Positions 1 to 8,976 of a DNA stretch of 64,000 nt are shown here, piece after piece; position 1 is the first letter of the stretch, and the number at the start of each line of letters is the position of its first letter. Position numbers and translations under genes: made by a program. The DNA comes from Phreatobacter sp. (GTDB taxonomy: Bacteria; Pseudomonadota; Alphaproteobacteria; Rhizobiales; Phreatobacteraceae), in assembly GCF_027532945.1 (NCBI RefSeq), contig NZ_JAPZTZ010000020.1, forward strand, positions 37,750-101,749. Direction: 5' to 3'. Below the pieces are notes generated by a model. That model saw only the letters and a program-made list of their open reading frames with translations, was not told the origin of the DNA and did no database searches.

Positions 1-855
1 GAGCCGGCCGAAATCCGGCCCGACGAGAAAGCGGGCGAGATGCGGCACGACGAGCCCGACCCAGCCGATGATGCCCGCCGCCGCGACGCTCGCGGCCGTG
101 GTGAGCGTCGCCGCCACGACGATGACGATGCGCAACAGGCCGGTCGGCAGACCGAGGGCGCGGGCCTCCTCTTCGGGCAGCGACAGGGCGTTCATCCGCC
201 AGCGCAGCGCCACCAGCACGGCCGCACCAATGACCACGGGACCAGCGAGCGGAAGGAGGTCGGCGGGGCTTGCCGCCGACAGGCTGCCGAGCAGCCAGAA
301 GGTCATGGCCGGCAGCTGGTTATAGGGATCGGCCAGCACCTTCACGAGGCCGACCCCGGCCCCGAGCAGCGCTCCCATGACCACGCCGGTCAGCACCAGC
401 GTCAGGATCGGATCGCCGGAGCGGATGGTGGAGCCGACCGCATAGACGGCGGCAACCGCGACCAGCCCGCCGACGAAGGCGGCCGCCTGGATGCCGAAGA
501 TCCCGAAGGAGAAGAGGATGGCGATGACCGCGCCGAGCGCTGCCCCCGACGACGCCCCGAGGATGTCGGGGGAGACCAGCGGATTGCGGAACAGGCCCTG
601 GAAGGCGGCGCCGGCAATGGCCAGCGCCGCGCCGCAGGCAAGCGCTGCGAGGACCCGCGGCCCGCGGATCTGGAAGATCACCGCCTCCACCGCCGGCGAC
701 AGGCCGGACGGCGTGCCCGTCAGCCGCGACCAAAGCGCCACGGCGATATCCGTGAGGCTGACGGGAAAGCGCCCCACGGCGAAGGCGACGCCAAGGCCGA
801 GGACAAGCACCGCCACCGCGACGGCCCCGCCGCTGAAGGATCGCACCGGGCTCAT
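1..855 (-). CDS. FecCD-family iron/siderophore ABC transporter permease (C-terminus off window)
   Basis: Inner-membrane permease of a type II ABC importer for ferric siderophore, haem or cobalamin. The 285 visible residues contain several hydrophobic helices and FecCD family signatures, including IRGPRVLAALACGAALAIAG, then FRNPLVSPDILGASSGA, and GWVGLVVPHLARFLVGPDF near the cut end, which matches the coupling helix that contacts the ATPase. Family members are about 330-350 residues, so roughly 50 residues lie beyond base 1. The ATG at 855-853 follows the stop of the binding-protein gene after 2 bases, so the two are one operon. The ATPase gene is presumably to the left. The exact substrate cannot be read from sequence. 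Confidence 0.9.
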   Translation of the reverse strand, partial: MSPVRSFSGGAVAVAVLVLGLGVAFAVGRFPVSLTDIAVALWSRLTGTPSGLSPAVEAVIFQIRGPRVLAALACGAALAIAGAAFQGLFRNPLVSPDILGASSGAALGAVIAILFSFGIFGIQAAAFVGGLVAVAAVYAVGSTIRSGDPILTLVLTGVVMGALLGAGVGLVKVLADPYNQLPAMTFWLLGSLSAASPADLLPLAGPVVIGAAVLVALRWRMNALSLPEEEARALGLPTGLLRIVIVVAATLTTAASVAAAGIIGWVGLVVPHLARFLVGPDFGRL

Positions 856-857
856 GG

Positions 858-1895
858 TCAGTCGCGGCCGGCGAGGACGCGGTCGATCTGCGCCTCGGTG
901 GGAGTGACGTGGTAGAACAGCGTGTGGAAGTCGCGCGTCAGCGTCCGGATGTCCTCGCTGACAAGCGCGGGATAGAGGATCTTGGCGAGCCACCAGAGGC
1001 CGGCGAGACGGTTCACCGAGGGCGGGAAATCCACCCAGCCGAAAGGGATCTTCGGCGAGAGATGCACCCGCCCATCCGCCACAGCCCTCACCCCGCGCCA
1101 GGCCGGATCGGAGCGCACATTGGCGGCAAAGGTCTGGTCGATGGTGACGATGACCTCGGGGTTCCAGGCCAGCACCTGTTCGAGCGAAACCTGCGCGAGC
1201 CCGCCGCCCATGCCGTCGCGGGCGACATTGACCGCGCCGAGGAACTCCACCGTCTCGACATTGATGGAGCCGGCAAGGCCCGTCTCCAGGCCGCGCGGCC
1301 CGCGGGCATAGTAGACGCGGGGGCGGCGCTCCCGCGGCACGGTCTCGGTGCGCGAGAGCAGCGTCTTCATCGTCTCCTCGGCCCAGTCCGACAGGAGCTT
1401 CGCCCGCCGTTCAAAACCGGTGAGCTGGCCGAGCGTGATGTAGCTGCCGGGAATGGCGTCGAAGCGACCGTCGAGCAGGGCATAGGGAATGCCGGTCTGG
1501 CCCTGCACGCGGTCCGCGAGTTCGGCGAAGGTGCGCCGCGTCGAGCCGGAATCGAGGATCAGGTCGGGGCGGAGCGCCAGCACCAGTTCGAGATTGGCGG
1601 TGTTGCCGCGGCCGGTGATGCGGCCGACCTCGGGACGGGCGCCGACCTCGGGCAGCAGGAATTCGCGCTCTTCCGGGCGGTTGGCGCGCGGCCAGCCGAT
1701 GAGGAGGTCGGGGGCGAGCGTGTAGAGGAGGATCGCCGCGGGGGGACCTGCCGGGAAGACACGGCCGACGCTCGCCGGGATCGGCACCTGCCGGCCCGCC
1801 CCGTCGATGACGAAGGGCGTGCGCGCGAGCGCCGGCGCGGCGAGGCCTGCCGCCAGCGTGCCGAGAGCCAGCCGCCTGTCGATCCGCAGGCTCAT
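858..1895 (-). CDS. Periplasmic iron-siderophore-type ABC substrate-binding protein
   Basis: 345-residue class III (FecB/BtuF-type) solute-binding protein that would deliver a metal chelate to the permease encoded 2 bases downstream. The chosen start, ATG at 1895-1893, gives MSLRIDRRLALGTLAAG followed by a hydrophobic stretch and an APALA-type cleavage site; the twin Arg makes a Tat or Sec export signal possible. Longer in-frame starts up to 2024 would bury the signal. The binding-protein core is visible (DLILDSGSTRRTFAELADR, then WNPEVIVTIDQTFAANV, and C-terminal FGWVDFPPSVNRLAGLWWLA). It is divergent from the acetyltransferase gene; the 127-base gap holds no operator that I can recognise. 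Confidence 0.88.
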   Translation of the reverse strand: MSLRIDRRLALGTLAAGLAAPALARTPFVIDGAGRQVPIPASVGRVFPAGPPAAILLYTLAPDLLIGWPRANRPEEREFLLPEVGARPEVGRITGRGNTANLELVLALRPDLILDSGSTRRTFAELADRVQGQTGIPYALLDGRFDAIPGSYITLGQLTGFERRAKLLSDWAEETMKTLLSRTETVPRERRPRVYYARGPRGLETGLAGSINVETVEFLGAVNVARDGMGGGLAQVSLEQVLAWNPEVIVTIDQTFAANVRSDPAWRGVRAVADGRVHLSPKIPFGWVDFPPSVNRLAGLWWLAKILYPALVSEDIRTLTRDFHTLFYHVTPTEAQIDRVLAGRD

Positions 1896-2022
1896 GCCGA
1901 GGCCACCCTTGAGATCATGCCGCATCCCGCGACCTTCATGACGCGTCTCCTTCGGTGTAGAGGTCGGCGCGACCATGCCTCGTCGTCCCATCGGCGTCGA
2001 GGGCCAGCAGGACGCATCCCCC

Positions 2023-2613
2023 ATGACCCTCCTGAACCTCGACGGCTATACGGACCTGCCGGCCGGCAAGATCGCCGCGGTGGTGACCTATCTGGAGATG
2101 CTCGAGCGGCCGGCCAGCCCGCCTGCGGACCTCTTGCCGCTCCGCGCCGTGACGTCTCCCGACCTCGCCTGGTATCGCCGCCTTTACGCCGCCATCGGCC
2201 TCGACTGGCTGTGGACCTCGCGCCTCTTGATGGAGGATGCGGCACTCGCCGCGATCCTCCACCATCCCGCCAATGCGCTCTTCGTCGCCGAGGGCACAGG
2301 CGGCGAGATCGGCATCGTCGAGCTTGACCGTCGAAACCCCGCAGATGTCGAGATCAGCTTCTTCGGTCTCGTGCCAGGAGCCACCGGCCAGGGCCTCGGC
2401 CCCCGGATGATGGCCGCAGCCCTTGCCGAGGCCTGGCAGCCTGAGACGCGGCGCGTCTGGCTGCACACTTGCACCCTCGACCATCCCGGCGCCGTGACCT
2501 TCTACCGGCGTTGCGGCTTCACGCCCTACAAGCGCGCCATCGAGGTGATGGACGACCCGCGGCTCACCGGCGCCATCCCGCGCGAGGCGGCGCCGCGCGT
2601 GCCCCTCATCTGA
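2023..2613 (+). CDS. GNAT-family N-acetyltransferase
   Basis: 196-residue acetyltransferase. Mid-protein it has the GNAT beta4-alpha3 pattern: DVEISFFGLVPGATGQGLG carries the Q/RxxGxG/A acetyl-CoA phosphate-binding loop, and the C-terminal HPGAVTFYRRCGFTPYKRA is the usual GNAT tail. I prefer the ATG at 2023 over the in-frame ATG at 1975 because the intervening residues are low in similarity to the fold. Its 3 prime end overlaps the convergent epmA gene by 8 bases. The substrate cannot be predicted. Confidence 0.85.
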   Translation: MTLLNLDGYTDLPAGKIAAVVTYLEMLERPASPPADLLPLRAVTSPDLAWYRRLYAAIGLDWLWTSRLLMEDAALAAILHHPANALFVAEGTGGEIGIVELDRRNPADVEISFFGLVPGATGQGLGPRMMAAALAEAWQPETRRVWLHTCTLDHPGAVTFYRRCGFTPYKRAIEVMDDPRLTGAIPREAAPRVPLI

Positions 2614-3655
2614 CGGCGTCCGGGACGGGTGTCCAGACCACATCCTCGATGTGGCGGGCGCCGGCGGCGAGCATCACGAGACGCTCGAAGCCGAGCGCGA
2701 TGCCGGCAGTCGGCGGCATGAGGGCGAGGGCTGCGAGAAGCTCCTCGTCGATCGGATAGGCCTCGCCATAGACGCGCTGCTTCTCCGCCATCTCCGCCTC
2801 GAAGCGGCGGCGCTGCTCGGCAGGGTCGGTCAGTTCGCCGAAGGCATTGGCGAGTTCGACGCCGCAGGCATAGAGCTCGAAGCGCTCGGCGACCCGCGGA
2901 TCGGCCGCCTTCGGGCGGGCCAAGGCCGCCTCCGACACAGGGTATTCGCACAGGATCGTCGCGCGGCCGAAGCCGAGATGCGGCTCGATTCGCTCCACCA
3001 GCACCTTCGAGAAAATGTCGGCCCACGTGTCGTCCTCGGACACGCGGATGCCGGAGACCTTCGCCTGCGTCGCGAGGCCATCGCGGTCGGTCGCACCGGA
3101 GGCAGCGACGGACGCCAACAGGTCGATGCCGGCATGGCGGCGGAAGGCTTCGGCGAGGGTCAGGCGCTCGGGCTCCAGCGCCGGATCGCAGTCGCGCCCG
3201 CGCCAGGTCAGGCTATCGCGGCCGGCGGTGGCGCAGGCAAGGCGCAGGAGGTCGACGCAGTCCGCCATCAGCTGCTCGTAAGCCTCACCCACCCGGTACC
3301 ACTCGACCATGGTGAACTCGGGATGGTGCAAAGGCCCGCGCTCGCGGTTGCGGAAGACCCGGGCGAAATCGACGATCCGCGTCTCGCCGGCGGCGATGAG
3401 CTTCTTCGCCGCGAACTCGGGCGAGGTGTGGAGGTAGAGCGGCTGCGCACGCCCCTCAATGGTCAGCGCCTCGGTCGCGAAGCCGTGGAGATGCGCCTCG
3501 TTGCCGGGCGAGACCTGCAGGATGCCGGCCTCGACCTCGGTGAAGGCGCGGTCCGCAAACCAGCCGCGCAGCGCCGCCTTGATGCGGTTGCGAGCCAGCA
3601 GGAAGGGGCGGCGGTCAGCGTGGCGGTCGCGGTCCCACCAGGGCGAAGCGGTCAT
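2606..3655 (-). CDS. epmA: Elongation factor P--(R)-beta-lysine ligase EpmA
   Basis: 349-residue class II lysyl-tRNA synthetase paralogue (GenX/PoxA) without the tRNA anticodon-binding domain. It activates lysine or beta-lysine and attaches it to the conserved lysine of EF-P. Class II motif 2 is visible at FRNRERGPLHHPEFTMVEW and motif 3 at GIALGFERLVMLAAGA. The N-terminus starts directly in the catalytic core (PFLLARNRIKAALRGWF), at the usual length of about 325-350 residues. The target gene efp lies 1 kb away on the other strand and encodes K34, so the pair fits. The beta-lysine mutase gene epmB is not in the window. Confidence 0.93.
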   Translation of the reverse strand: MTASPWWDRDRHADRRPFLLARNRIKAALRGWFADRAFTEVEAGILQVSPGNEAHLHGFATEALTIEGRAQPLYLHTSPEFAAKKLIAAGETRIVDFARVFRNRERGPLHHPEFTMVEWYRVGEAYEQLMADCVDLLRLACATAGRDSLTWRGRDCDPALEPERLTLAEAFRRHAGIDLLASVAASGATDRDGLATQAKVSGIRVSEDDTWADIFSKVLVERIEPHLGFGRATILCEYPVSEAALARPKAADPRVAERFELYACGVELANAFGELTDPAEQRRRFEAEMAEKQRVYGEAYPIDEELLAALALMPPTAGIALGFERLVMLAAGARHIEDVVWTPVPDAVR

Positions 3656-3749
3656 CGTTCGGCACCCATGACCTTCGGCATCATTGCCGAAGCACGGCCC
3701 CCCTCATAGGCTCCGCCGCCTCACGAGAAAACCTCCCCCCGAGTGCCCC

Positions 3750-4568
3750 ATGCCCGATGCCCTCCACCCGCTCGACGCCGCCCTTGCCTTCACGCCGGCC
3801 GCCGACGGGGCCCTCGAAGGCCGGACCTCGCCGGCCTACTGGAATATGGTCGGGCCCTTCGGCGGCATCACCGCGGCGCAGCTTCTGAAGGCGGCGCTCG
3901 ACCATCCCGCCCGCATCGGCGAGCCGGTCGCGCAGACGGTCAACTTCTGCGCCCCAATCGCCGAGGGTGACTTCACCATCCGGGTGAAGGAGGTGCGCTC
4001 CGGCCGCTCGGTCCAGCATTTCTATGCCGAGTTGGTGCAGGGCGAGACCATCGCCGCCAGCGCCACCATGGTCTTTGCCAGGCGCAGCGAAACCTGGGGC
4101 CACCACACGGTCCCTATGCCCGAGGCCCCACCCGCGTCGCAGGTGCCGGTGCTCACAAAGAAGCCGCCACTCGCCTGGCTCGGCGCCTATGAGTTCCGCT
4201 ATGTCTCGGGCCTGCCGATCATGGCGAGCGAGGCCTTCCCGGAGCCGCAGAGCGCGAAGTCGCTCATCTGGGTCGCCGACCAACCGCCGCGGCCGCTCGA
4301 CCACGTGGCGCTCGCATCCCTCTGCGATGTCTTCATCGTCCGGGTCTTCCAGGTCCGCGGTCTCAGGACCCCCGCCGGCACCGTGTCGATGACGTCCTAC
4401 TTTCACGCCAGCGCCGAGGAGCTGGCACGGCAGGGCACGCGCCCCCTTCTCGCAAGGGTCGATTCGACCCGCTTCGGCGACCAGTTCCACGACCAGCAGG
4501 CCGAGCTCTGGTCCGACGAGGGCAAGCTCCTCGCCACCACCACGCAGGTGGTCTGGTTCCGCGAGTAA
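3750..4568 (+). CDS. Acyl-CoA thioesterase (double hot-dog family)
   Basis: 272-residue protein with the pattern of the TesB-like/thioesterase superfamily. The N-terminal hot-dog half contains [20 protein letters not shown] and [20 protein letters not shown]; a second half includes [17 protein letters not shown]. It probably hydrolyses acyl-CoA thioesters in the cytosol. The ATG at 3750 (MPDALHPLD) is preferred over the in-frame ATG at 3684, whose extra residues are Arg/Pro rich. It is divergent from epmA and upstream of efp on the same strand, but a 92-base gap suggests efp has its own promoter. Confidence 0.82.
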   Translation: MPDALHPLDAALAFTPAADGALEGRTSPAYWNMVGPFGGITAAQLLKAALDHPARIGEPVAQTVNFCAPIAEGDFTIRVKEVRSGRSVQHFYAELVQGETIAASATMVFARRSETWGHHTVPMPEAPPASQVPVLTKKPPLAWLGAYEFRYVSGLPIMASEAFPEPQSAKSLIWVADQPPRPLDHVALASLCDVFIVRVFQVRGLRTPAGTVSMTSYFHASAEELARQGTRPLLARVDSTRFGDQFHDQQAELWSDEGKLLATTTQVVWFRE

Positions 4569-4660
4569 GTCGCGGGGGTGGCGCTTTCGGCCAACTTCGT
4601 CTATGCGACGGCGCGACAGATCACGCGGGTCAAACCCGCCAATCCCCAAGGACCCATCCC

Positions 4661-5230
4661 GTGCCGAAGGTCATCGCCTCCTCCGTCCGCAAGGGCAACA
4701 TCCTCGAAGTCGACGGCAAGCTCTACCTGATCGTCTCCGCCCAGAACATTCATCCGGGCAAGGGCACGCCGGTCACCCAGGTCGACATGCGCCGCCTCTC
4801 CGACGGCGTGAAGGTGTCCGAGCGCTGGCGCACCACCGAGATGGTCGAGCGCGCTTATGTCGAGGACCGTCCCTACACCTACCTCTACACGGATGGTGAC
4901 GGGAACCACTTCATGAACAAGGAGACCTACGAGCAGATCGCGGTCCCGGACGACATCCTCGGCGACGCCAAGCCCTATCTCCAGAACGAGATGGAAGTGA
5001 AGCTGTCGGTCTACGAGGGCAATGCCGTGGGCATCGAGCTGCCGCAGCGCGTCACCCTCGAGGTCGTCGAGACCGAGCCGGTGACCAAGGGCCAGACCGC
5101 CTCCTCCTCCTACAAGCCCGCCATCCTCTCCAACGGCGTGCGCACGCTGGTTCCGCCGCATATCGGCGTCGGCACCCGCATCGTCGTCATGACCGAGGAC
5201 GGTTCCTATTCCGAGCGCGCCAAGGACTGA
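4661..5230 (+). CDS. efp: Translation elongation factor P
   Basis: 189-residue EF-P, full length, with the KOW-like N-terminal domain and two OB-like domains. It rescues ribosomes stalled at polyproline motifs. The tip loop HPGKGTP carries the target lysine at residue 34, which EpmA would modify. The start is GTG at 4661, with AAGGA 8 bases upstream; the next residues ([19 protein letters not shown]) match the EF-P start. The EF-P signature is visible as [21 protein letters not shown] 6-bp hairpin (4625-4639) lies in the leader. A strong terminator follows. Confidence 0.97.
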   Translation: MPKVIASSVRKGNILEVDGKLYLIVSAQNIHPGKGTPVTQVDMRRLSDGVKVSERWRTTEMVERAYVEDRPYTYLYTDGDGNHFMNKETYEQIAVPDDILGDAKPYLQNEMEVKLSVYEGNAVGIELPQRVTLEVVETEPVTKGQTASSSYKPAILSNGVRTLVPPHIGVGTRIVVMTEDGSYSERAKD

Positions 5231-5257
5231 GCGGTCCTTCTCGCGATCGACGCCTTG

Positions 5258-5281
5258 AAGGCCGGGCCCGCGCCCGGCCTT
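5258..5281 (+). terminator. Rho-independent terminator of efp
   Basis: A 9-bp perfect stem (AAGGCCGGG with CCCGGCCTT), 6-base loop, followed by a T-rich stretch, 27 bases after the efp stop codon. Confidence 0.9.
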
Positions 5282-5335
5282 TTGCTTTATTGCACGCCGG
5301 ACCAACCCGTTCCGGACGCCCACCGGAACCACTCA

Positions 5336-5426
5336 CCGTCATGCCCGGGCGTGGCCCGGGCATCGACGAATTCTCATGGGGCGGTGGTCAAGTCGTGGAA
5401 GCCCGCCACAAGGGCGGGCATGACGG
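5336..5426. repeat. Palindromic intergenic repeat (Rhizobiales type)
   Basis: About 91 bases bounded by perfect 12-bp inverted ends (CCGTCATGCCCG and CGGGCATGACGG). The left end has its own inner stem (GCCCGGGCGTGGCCCGGGC) and the right end another (GCCCGCCACAAGGGCGGGC). This is the layout of the short palindromic elements scattered between genes in many Rhizobiales genomes. No coding capacity. Only one copy of this type was noticed in the window. Confidence 0.75.
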
Positions 5427-5455
5427 ACAGTGCGGTGCTCTTCCTTGAGAACGGC

Positions 5456-5851
5456 CTAGGCCTTCGCCATCGCCGTGGCGAAGCTCCAGCTGTCCGGATA
5501 GACCTCATAGGCCGCGACGCGGTCGCCCTCGAAGCGGAAGAGGTTCGCCGCGCGAACCTTCAGCTCCTCGCCGGTGGCGCGCACACGCCAGTGGCCCTCC
5601 AGCACGATGCAGACACCGCCCTCGCCCTCGATGCGATGCACCGTGTCGATGGCGAGGATCTCCAGATGCTCGGCGACCCGCTTGAAGAAGGTCAGCACCT
5701 TCGGCCGCCCCTCCCAGACACCGGCCCAGGGCACGATGCCCACAGGCCCGTTCCAGCGCACCACCACATCGTCGGTGGTCACGGCGGCGAGGGCGCCGGC
5801 GTCCCCCGCGCGCAGCGCAGCATACCAGCGGTCGAGAATGGCCTGGGTCAT
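5456..5851 (-). CDS. NTF2-like / SnoaL-like domain protein
   Basis: 131-residue single-domain protein with the cone-shaped NTF2/SnoaL fold pattern. The N-terminal helix MTQAILDRWYAALRAGDAGALAA leads into VTTDDVVVRWNGP, then a beta-rich half with HRIEGEGGVCIVLEG and ANLFRFEGDRVAAYEVYPD. Family members are small enzymes (isomerases, cyclases) or binding proteins, and the specific reaction cannot be read. It sits 26 bases from the metallopeptidase gene upstream on the same strand, so they may be cotranscribed. Confidence 0.8.
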   Translation of the reverse strand: MTQAILDRWYAALRAGDAGALAAVTTDDVVVRWNGPVGIVPWAGVWEGRPKVLTFFKRVAEHLEILAIDTVHRIEGEGGVCIVLEGHWRVRATGEELKVRAANLFRFEGDRVAAYEVYPDSWSFATAMAKA

Positions 5852-5877
5852 GCCGCCTTCATGCCGGCCACTCGGCC

Positions 5878-6564
5878 TCAGCGCAAGATGCGGATGAGGC
5901 GGGTCAGGTCGAGCAGCGTCACCAGCGCCGAGGCGACATAGGTCAACGCCGCCGCACGCAGCACCGAGCGCGCCGCCGGCACGTCCGTCTCGTGGAGATA
6001 GCCGCCGCCTTCGAGCACCGGCAGCGCCTTGCCGAAGCTGGCGTCGAACTCCATCGGCAGCGTCACCACATGGATGGCGAGGCGTGAGCCGAGCAGCAGC
6101 AGACCGACCGCGACCTGCACCACCAGGATCACCGGCGAGCGGACGAAGGCCAACACCAGCGGCGCGGTGGCGAAGAGGATGGCGGCGCCGACCTCAAGCC
6201 GCTGCGCGATCTGCGCCATGCGGATACGGGCGAGGAACAGCCGGTCGCCATCGCGGTGCTGGATGGCATGGCCTACCTCATGGGCGGCCACCGCCACCGC
6301 GGTTACCGACCGGCCGCCATGAATCTCCGGCGACAAGCGGATGACGCGGTCGATGGGGTCGTAATGGTCGCCTTGATCAGTGACCTCGACCGTCACGTCG
6401 GTGAGCCCTGCCTGTTCCAGCAGATGCTCGGCGAGCTCGCCGCCGGTGCCGGGGAAATCCTCGCGCTCGACGCCATGGCGGCGCATCTCCCGCTTCACCC
6501 ACCATTGCGGGCCGAAGATCAGGGCGAGCAGGGCGACGACGCCGAGGACAATGAGAAAGGGCAT
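5878..6564 (-). CDS. Membrane-anchored zinc metallopeptidase (YugP family)
   Basis: 228 residues. An N-terminal transmembrane helix (MPFLIVLGVVALLALIFGP) is followed by the HExxH zinc motif in VAAHEVGHAIQHRDGD and two more hydrophobic segments, the layout of the YugP/neutral zinc metallopeptidase family (about 225 residues). The Asp/Glu-rich region before the active site is typical. I chose the ATG at 6564, which starts at the transmembrane helix; an in-frame ATG at 6603 would add 13 polar residues. Substrate unknown; the family is often linked to membrane protein quality control by inference only. Confidence 0.85.
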   Translation of the reverse strand: MPFLIVLGVVALLALIFGPQWWVKREMRRHGVEREDFPGTGGELAEHLLEQAGLTDVTVEVTDQGDHYDPIDRVIRLSPEIHGGRSVTAVAVAAHEVGHAIQHRDGDRLFLARIRMAQIAQRLEVGAAILFATAPLVLAFVRSPVILVVQVAVGLLLLGSRLAIHVVTLPMEFDASFGKALPVLEGGGYLHETDVPAARSVLRAAALTYVASALVTLLDLTRLIRILR

Positions 6565-6639
6565 GACGGGGGTTAAGTCGTCATGACCCGTGCTGGAGTT
6601 CAAGAGCCGCGTCGACGCGCCGCGGCCGGCCTGCCGGCA

Positions 6640-7494
6640 TCACGCCAGCCAGCGCTTGCGGCGCTTGTAGCTTTTCACGTTCCGGAAGCTCTTCTTGTCG
6701 CCCTCGGCGACGCCCAGATAGAACTCCTTGACGTCCTCGTTCTCGCGCAGCGCCTTGGCATCGCCGTCCATGACGATGCGCCCCGTCTCCATGATGTAGC
6801 CGAAGGTGGCGTAGCGCAGCGCCATGTTGGTGTTCTGCTCGGCGACGAGGAAGGAGACGCCCTCGCGGGAATTGATGTCGCGGACGATCTCGAAGATCTG
6901 CTCGACGATCTGCGGCGCGAGACCCATGGAGGGCTCGTCGAGGAGGATCATCTTCGGCCGGCTCATCAGCGCCCGGCCGATGGCGCACATCTGCTGCTCG
7001 CCGCCCGAGGTGTAGCCGGACATGGAATTCCGCCGCTCCTTGAGCCGCGGGAAATAGGCGTAGATCTTCTCGAGGTCGTCGCGGATGGCCGCCTTGCCGT
7101 CGCGCCGGGTGAAGGCGCCGGTGAGCAGGTTCTCCTCGATGGTCAGGTGGCCGAAGCAGTGCCGGCCCTCCATGACCTGGATGCAGCCGCGGCGCACGAG
7201 GTCGTTAGGCGAGAGCGCCTGCACCTCCTCGCCCTCGAACAGGATGGAGCCCTTGGTCACCTCGCCGCGCTCGGCGTGGAGGAGGTTCGAGATGGCTTTC
7301 AGCGTGGTCGTCTTGCCGGCGCCATTGGCCCCGAGAATGGCGACGATGCCGCCGCGCGGCACGACCAGCGACACGCCCTTCAGAACGAGGATCACGTGGT
7401 CGTAGATGACCTCGATGTTGTTCACGGCGAGGATCAGGTCCGCAGCGGCCTCGGGCGCTGGCGTCACGTGGGTCGGCGCGGATGTCGTGCTCAT
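6640..7494 (-). CDS. livF: Branched-chain amino acid-type ABC transporter ATPase LivF
   Basis: 284-residue ATPase of a LivFGHMK-type importer. Walker A GANGAGKT is at residues 55-62, the signature is TSGGEQQ (instead of LSGGQ), and Walker B is MILLDEPSMGLAP. The protein is longer than classical LivF (about 235) because of an Ala/Pro-rich N-terminus and a basic tail ending SYKRRKRWLA. It is the last gene of the operon, which runs leftwards from the acyl-CoA synthetase at 14 kb. Substrate specificity lies with the binding protein, not here. Confidence 0.93.
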   Translation of the reverse strand: MSTTSAPTHVTPAPEAAADLILAVNNIEVIYDHVILVLKGVSLVVPRGGIVAILGANGAGKTTTLKAISNLLHAERGEVTKGSILFEGEEVQALSPNDLVRRGCIQVMEGRHCFGHLTIEENLLTGAFTRRDGKAAIRDDLEKIYAYFPRLKERRNSMSGYTSGGEQQMCAIGRALMSRPKMILLDEPSMGLAPQIVEQIFEIVRDINSREGVSFLVAEQNTNMALRYATFGYIMETGRIVMDGDAKALRENEDVKEFYLGVAEGDKKSFRNVKSYKRRKRWLA

Positions 7495-7562
7495 GGGGTC
7501 GGGTCCGTTCGCAAGCGGGCCGGAGGGGAGCCGCCGATGGCGACTCCCCCGTTGTCAGGCGG

Positions 7563-8891
7563 TCAGGACCGCTGGTCGCAGCTCTCGCTGCGCGCCGGCC
7601 AGCCGGCATTGGACGTCGCGAAGGCGCGGGCCGCATCTTCCAGCAAGGGCCGGATACGGGCGCGATCCGGACGGATCCAGTCCGAGGCACGGTTCCACTT
7701 GGTGCCGTCCCACTGGATGACGAAGGCCGCGTGATGGCCGTTGTGATCCTCGCAGGACAGGGCCACCGGCGCCGCGAAATCGGGGGCGCCGAGCTCGGTC
7801 CAGCGGGCGGCCGTGATGTTCAGCGCCTCGAAGCCGCGGCGCACGTCCTCGCCGGTGACGACGCGCTTGCCGCTGAGGCGCTGGGCGTTGCGGATCGCCT
7901 CGGCGATCAGCATGCCCTGGTAGACACCACGGTTGTAGAGGTTCTCGCCGATCTTCTCGCGGGCCGAGTTGGACTGGCCACGGTCGACCACATGGCGAAG
8001 GATGTCCTGGATCACGGGGAAGTTGGTTCCCACCTGGTGCCAGGACAGGGCGAGATAGCCGCGGGCGTCGGGACCGGCCGGACGGGCGTCGTCGTCACCG
8101 CCAGCCCACCAGATGCCGATGACCTTGTCGCGCGGGAAGCCGGTGCGGCCGGCCTCGCGCACGGCGGTCGGGTTCATCGCGCCCCAGCCCTGGACGAGGA
8201 CCCAGTCAGTGCGGTCGCGCCGGATGGCGAGCCAGGTCGAGGACTGGTTCTGCATTTCCGCAGGCGGGATCGGATAGGTCTTGAGCGTGAAGCCGTGCTC
8301 GCGGGCGAGAGCCTCGAGCACCGGGATCGGCTCGCGGCCGAACGGCGCGTCGAGCAGGACAAGGCCGATGGTCTTGCCGCGGAGGTTGGCGAGGCCGCCC
8401 TCGCGCTGGGCGATGTACTGGATCCACACCGAAGCGCCGTCCCAGTAGGTCAGCGGCGGGTTGAACACCCAGGGGAACGTGCCGCCCACAGCCGAGGCCG
8501 AGAGACCGTAGGCCATCGAGAAGATCGGCATCTTGTCGATATGGGCCCGCGGGATGGTGGCGAGCGCCGCGCCGGTGGACCAGGGCACGTAGACGACCGA
8601 GTTCTTCGCCTTGGCCTGCTCCCAGCACTCGACGGAGCGACGGGTGTCATATTGCGTCTCGCACTCCTCGAAGTTGATGCGAACGCCGCCGATGCCGCCG
8701 TCGCGGTTGTTCAGCATGGTGAAATAGTCGCGGACGCCATCGGCGACCGGAATGCCGGAGCCGGAGAAGGCGCCGGTCCGGTAGGTGTTGTGCACGAAGT
8801 TGATCGATTCCTGTGCGCCGACCGGCGACACCGCGGCGAACCCGGCAACGAGGCCGAGCCCGAGCCCGAGGGCCAAACTGGTGGTCTTCAT
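7563..8891 (-). CDS. LivK-like ABC transporter substrate-binding protein
   Basis: 442-residue periplasmic binding protein of the type I leucine-binding fold. The start ATG at 8891 gives a clear Sec signal (MKTTSLALGLGLGLVAGFAA then SPVGA before QES). The core has INFVHNTYRTGAFSGSGIPV and FEECETQYDTRRSVECWEQA. It is some 70 residues longer than LivJ/LivK and closer to the group found with acyl-CoA synthetases, so a carboxylic acid or aromatic ligand is at least as likely as leucine. It lies between livM and livF. Confidence 0.88.
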   Translation of the reverse strand: MKTTSLALGLGLGLVAGFAAVSPVGAQESINFVHNTYRTGAFSGSGIPVADGVRDYFTMLNNRDGGIGGVRINFEECETQYDTRRSVECWEQAKAKNSVVYVPWSTGAALATIPRAHIDKMPIFSMAYGLSASAVGGTFPWVFNPPLTYWDGASVWIQYIAQREGGLANLRGKTIGLVLLDAPFGREPIPVLEALAREHGFTLKTYPIPPAEMQNQSSTWLAIRRDRTDWVLVQGWGAMNPTAVREAGRTGFPRDKVIGIWWAGGDDDARPAGPDARGYLALSWHQVGTNFPVIQDILRHVVDRGQSNSAREKIGENLYNRGVYQGMLIAEAIRNAQRLSGKRVVTGEDVRRGFEALNITAARWTELGAPDFAAPVALSCEDHNGHHAAFVIQWDGTKWNRASDWIRPDRARIRPLLEDAARAFATSNAGWPARSESCDQRS

Positions 8892-8976
8892 GGCGTTCTC
8901 CCTTTGGAACGTTCCCCTGGAACGGGTTTTCTTCAAGGCTGCCGGGCGTATGGCGCCCGATCGTTCTGGATGGATG

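Noticed and set aside
1896..2022. Possible Fur box or riboswitch between the iron-binding protein and GNAT genes
   Set aside because: No 19-base Fur-like dyad or B12-box sequence could be found by eye.
8912..8945. Repeated GGAAC words between the binding-protein and livM genes
   Set aside because: Short imperfect hairpin inside an operon gap; no good stem or T run.
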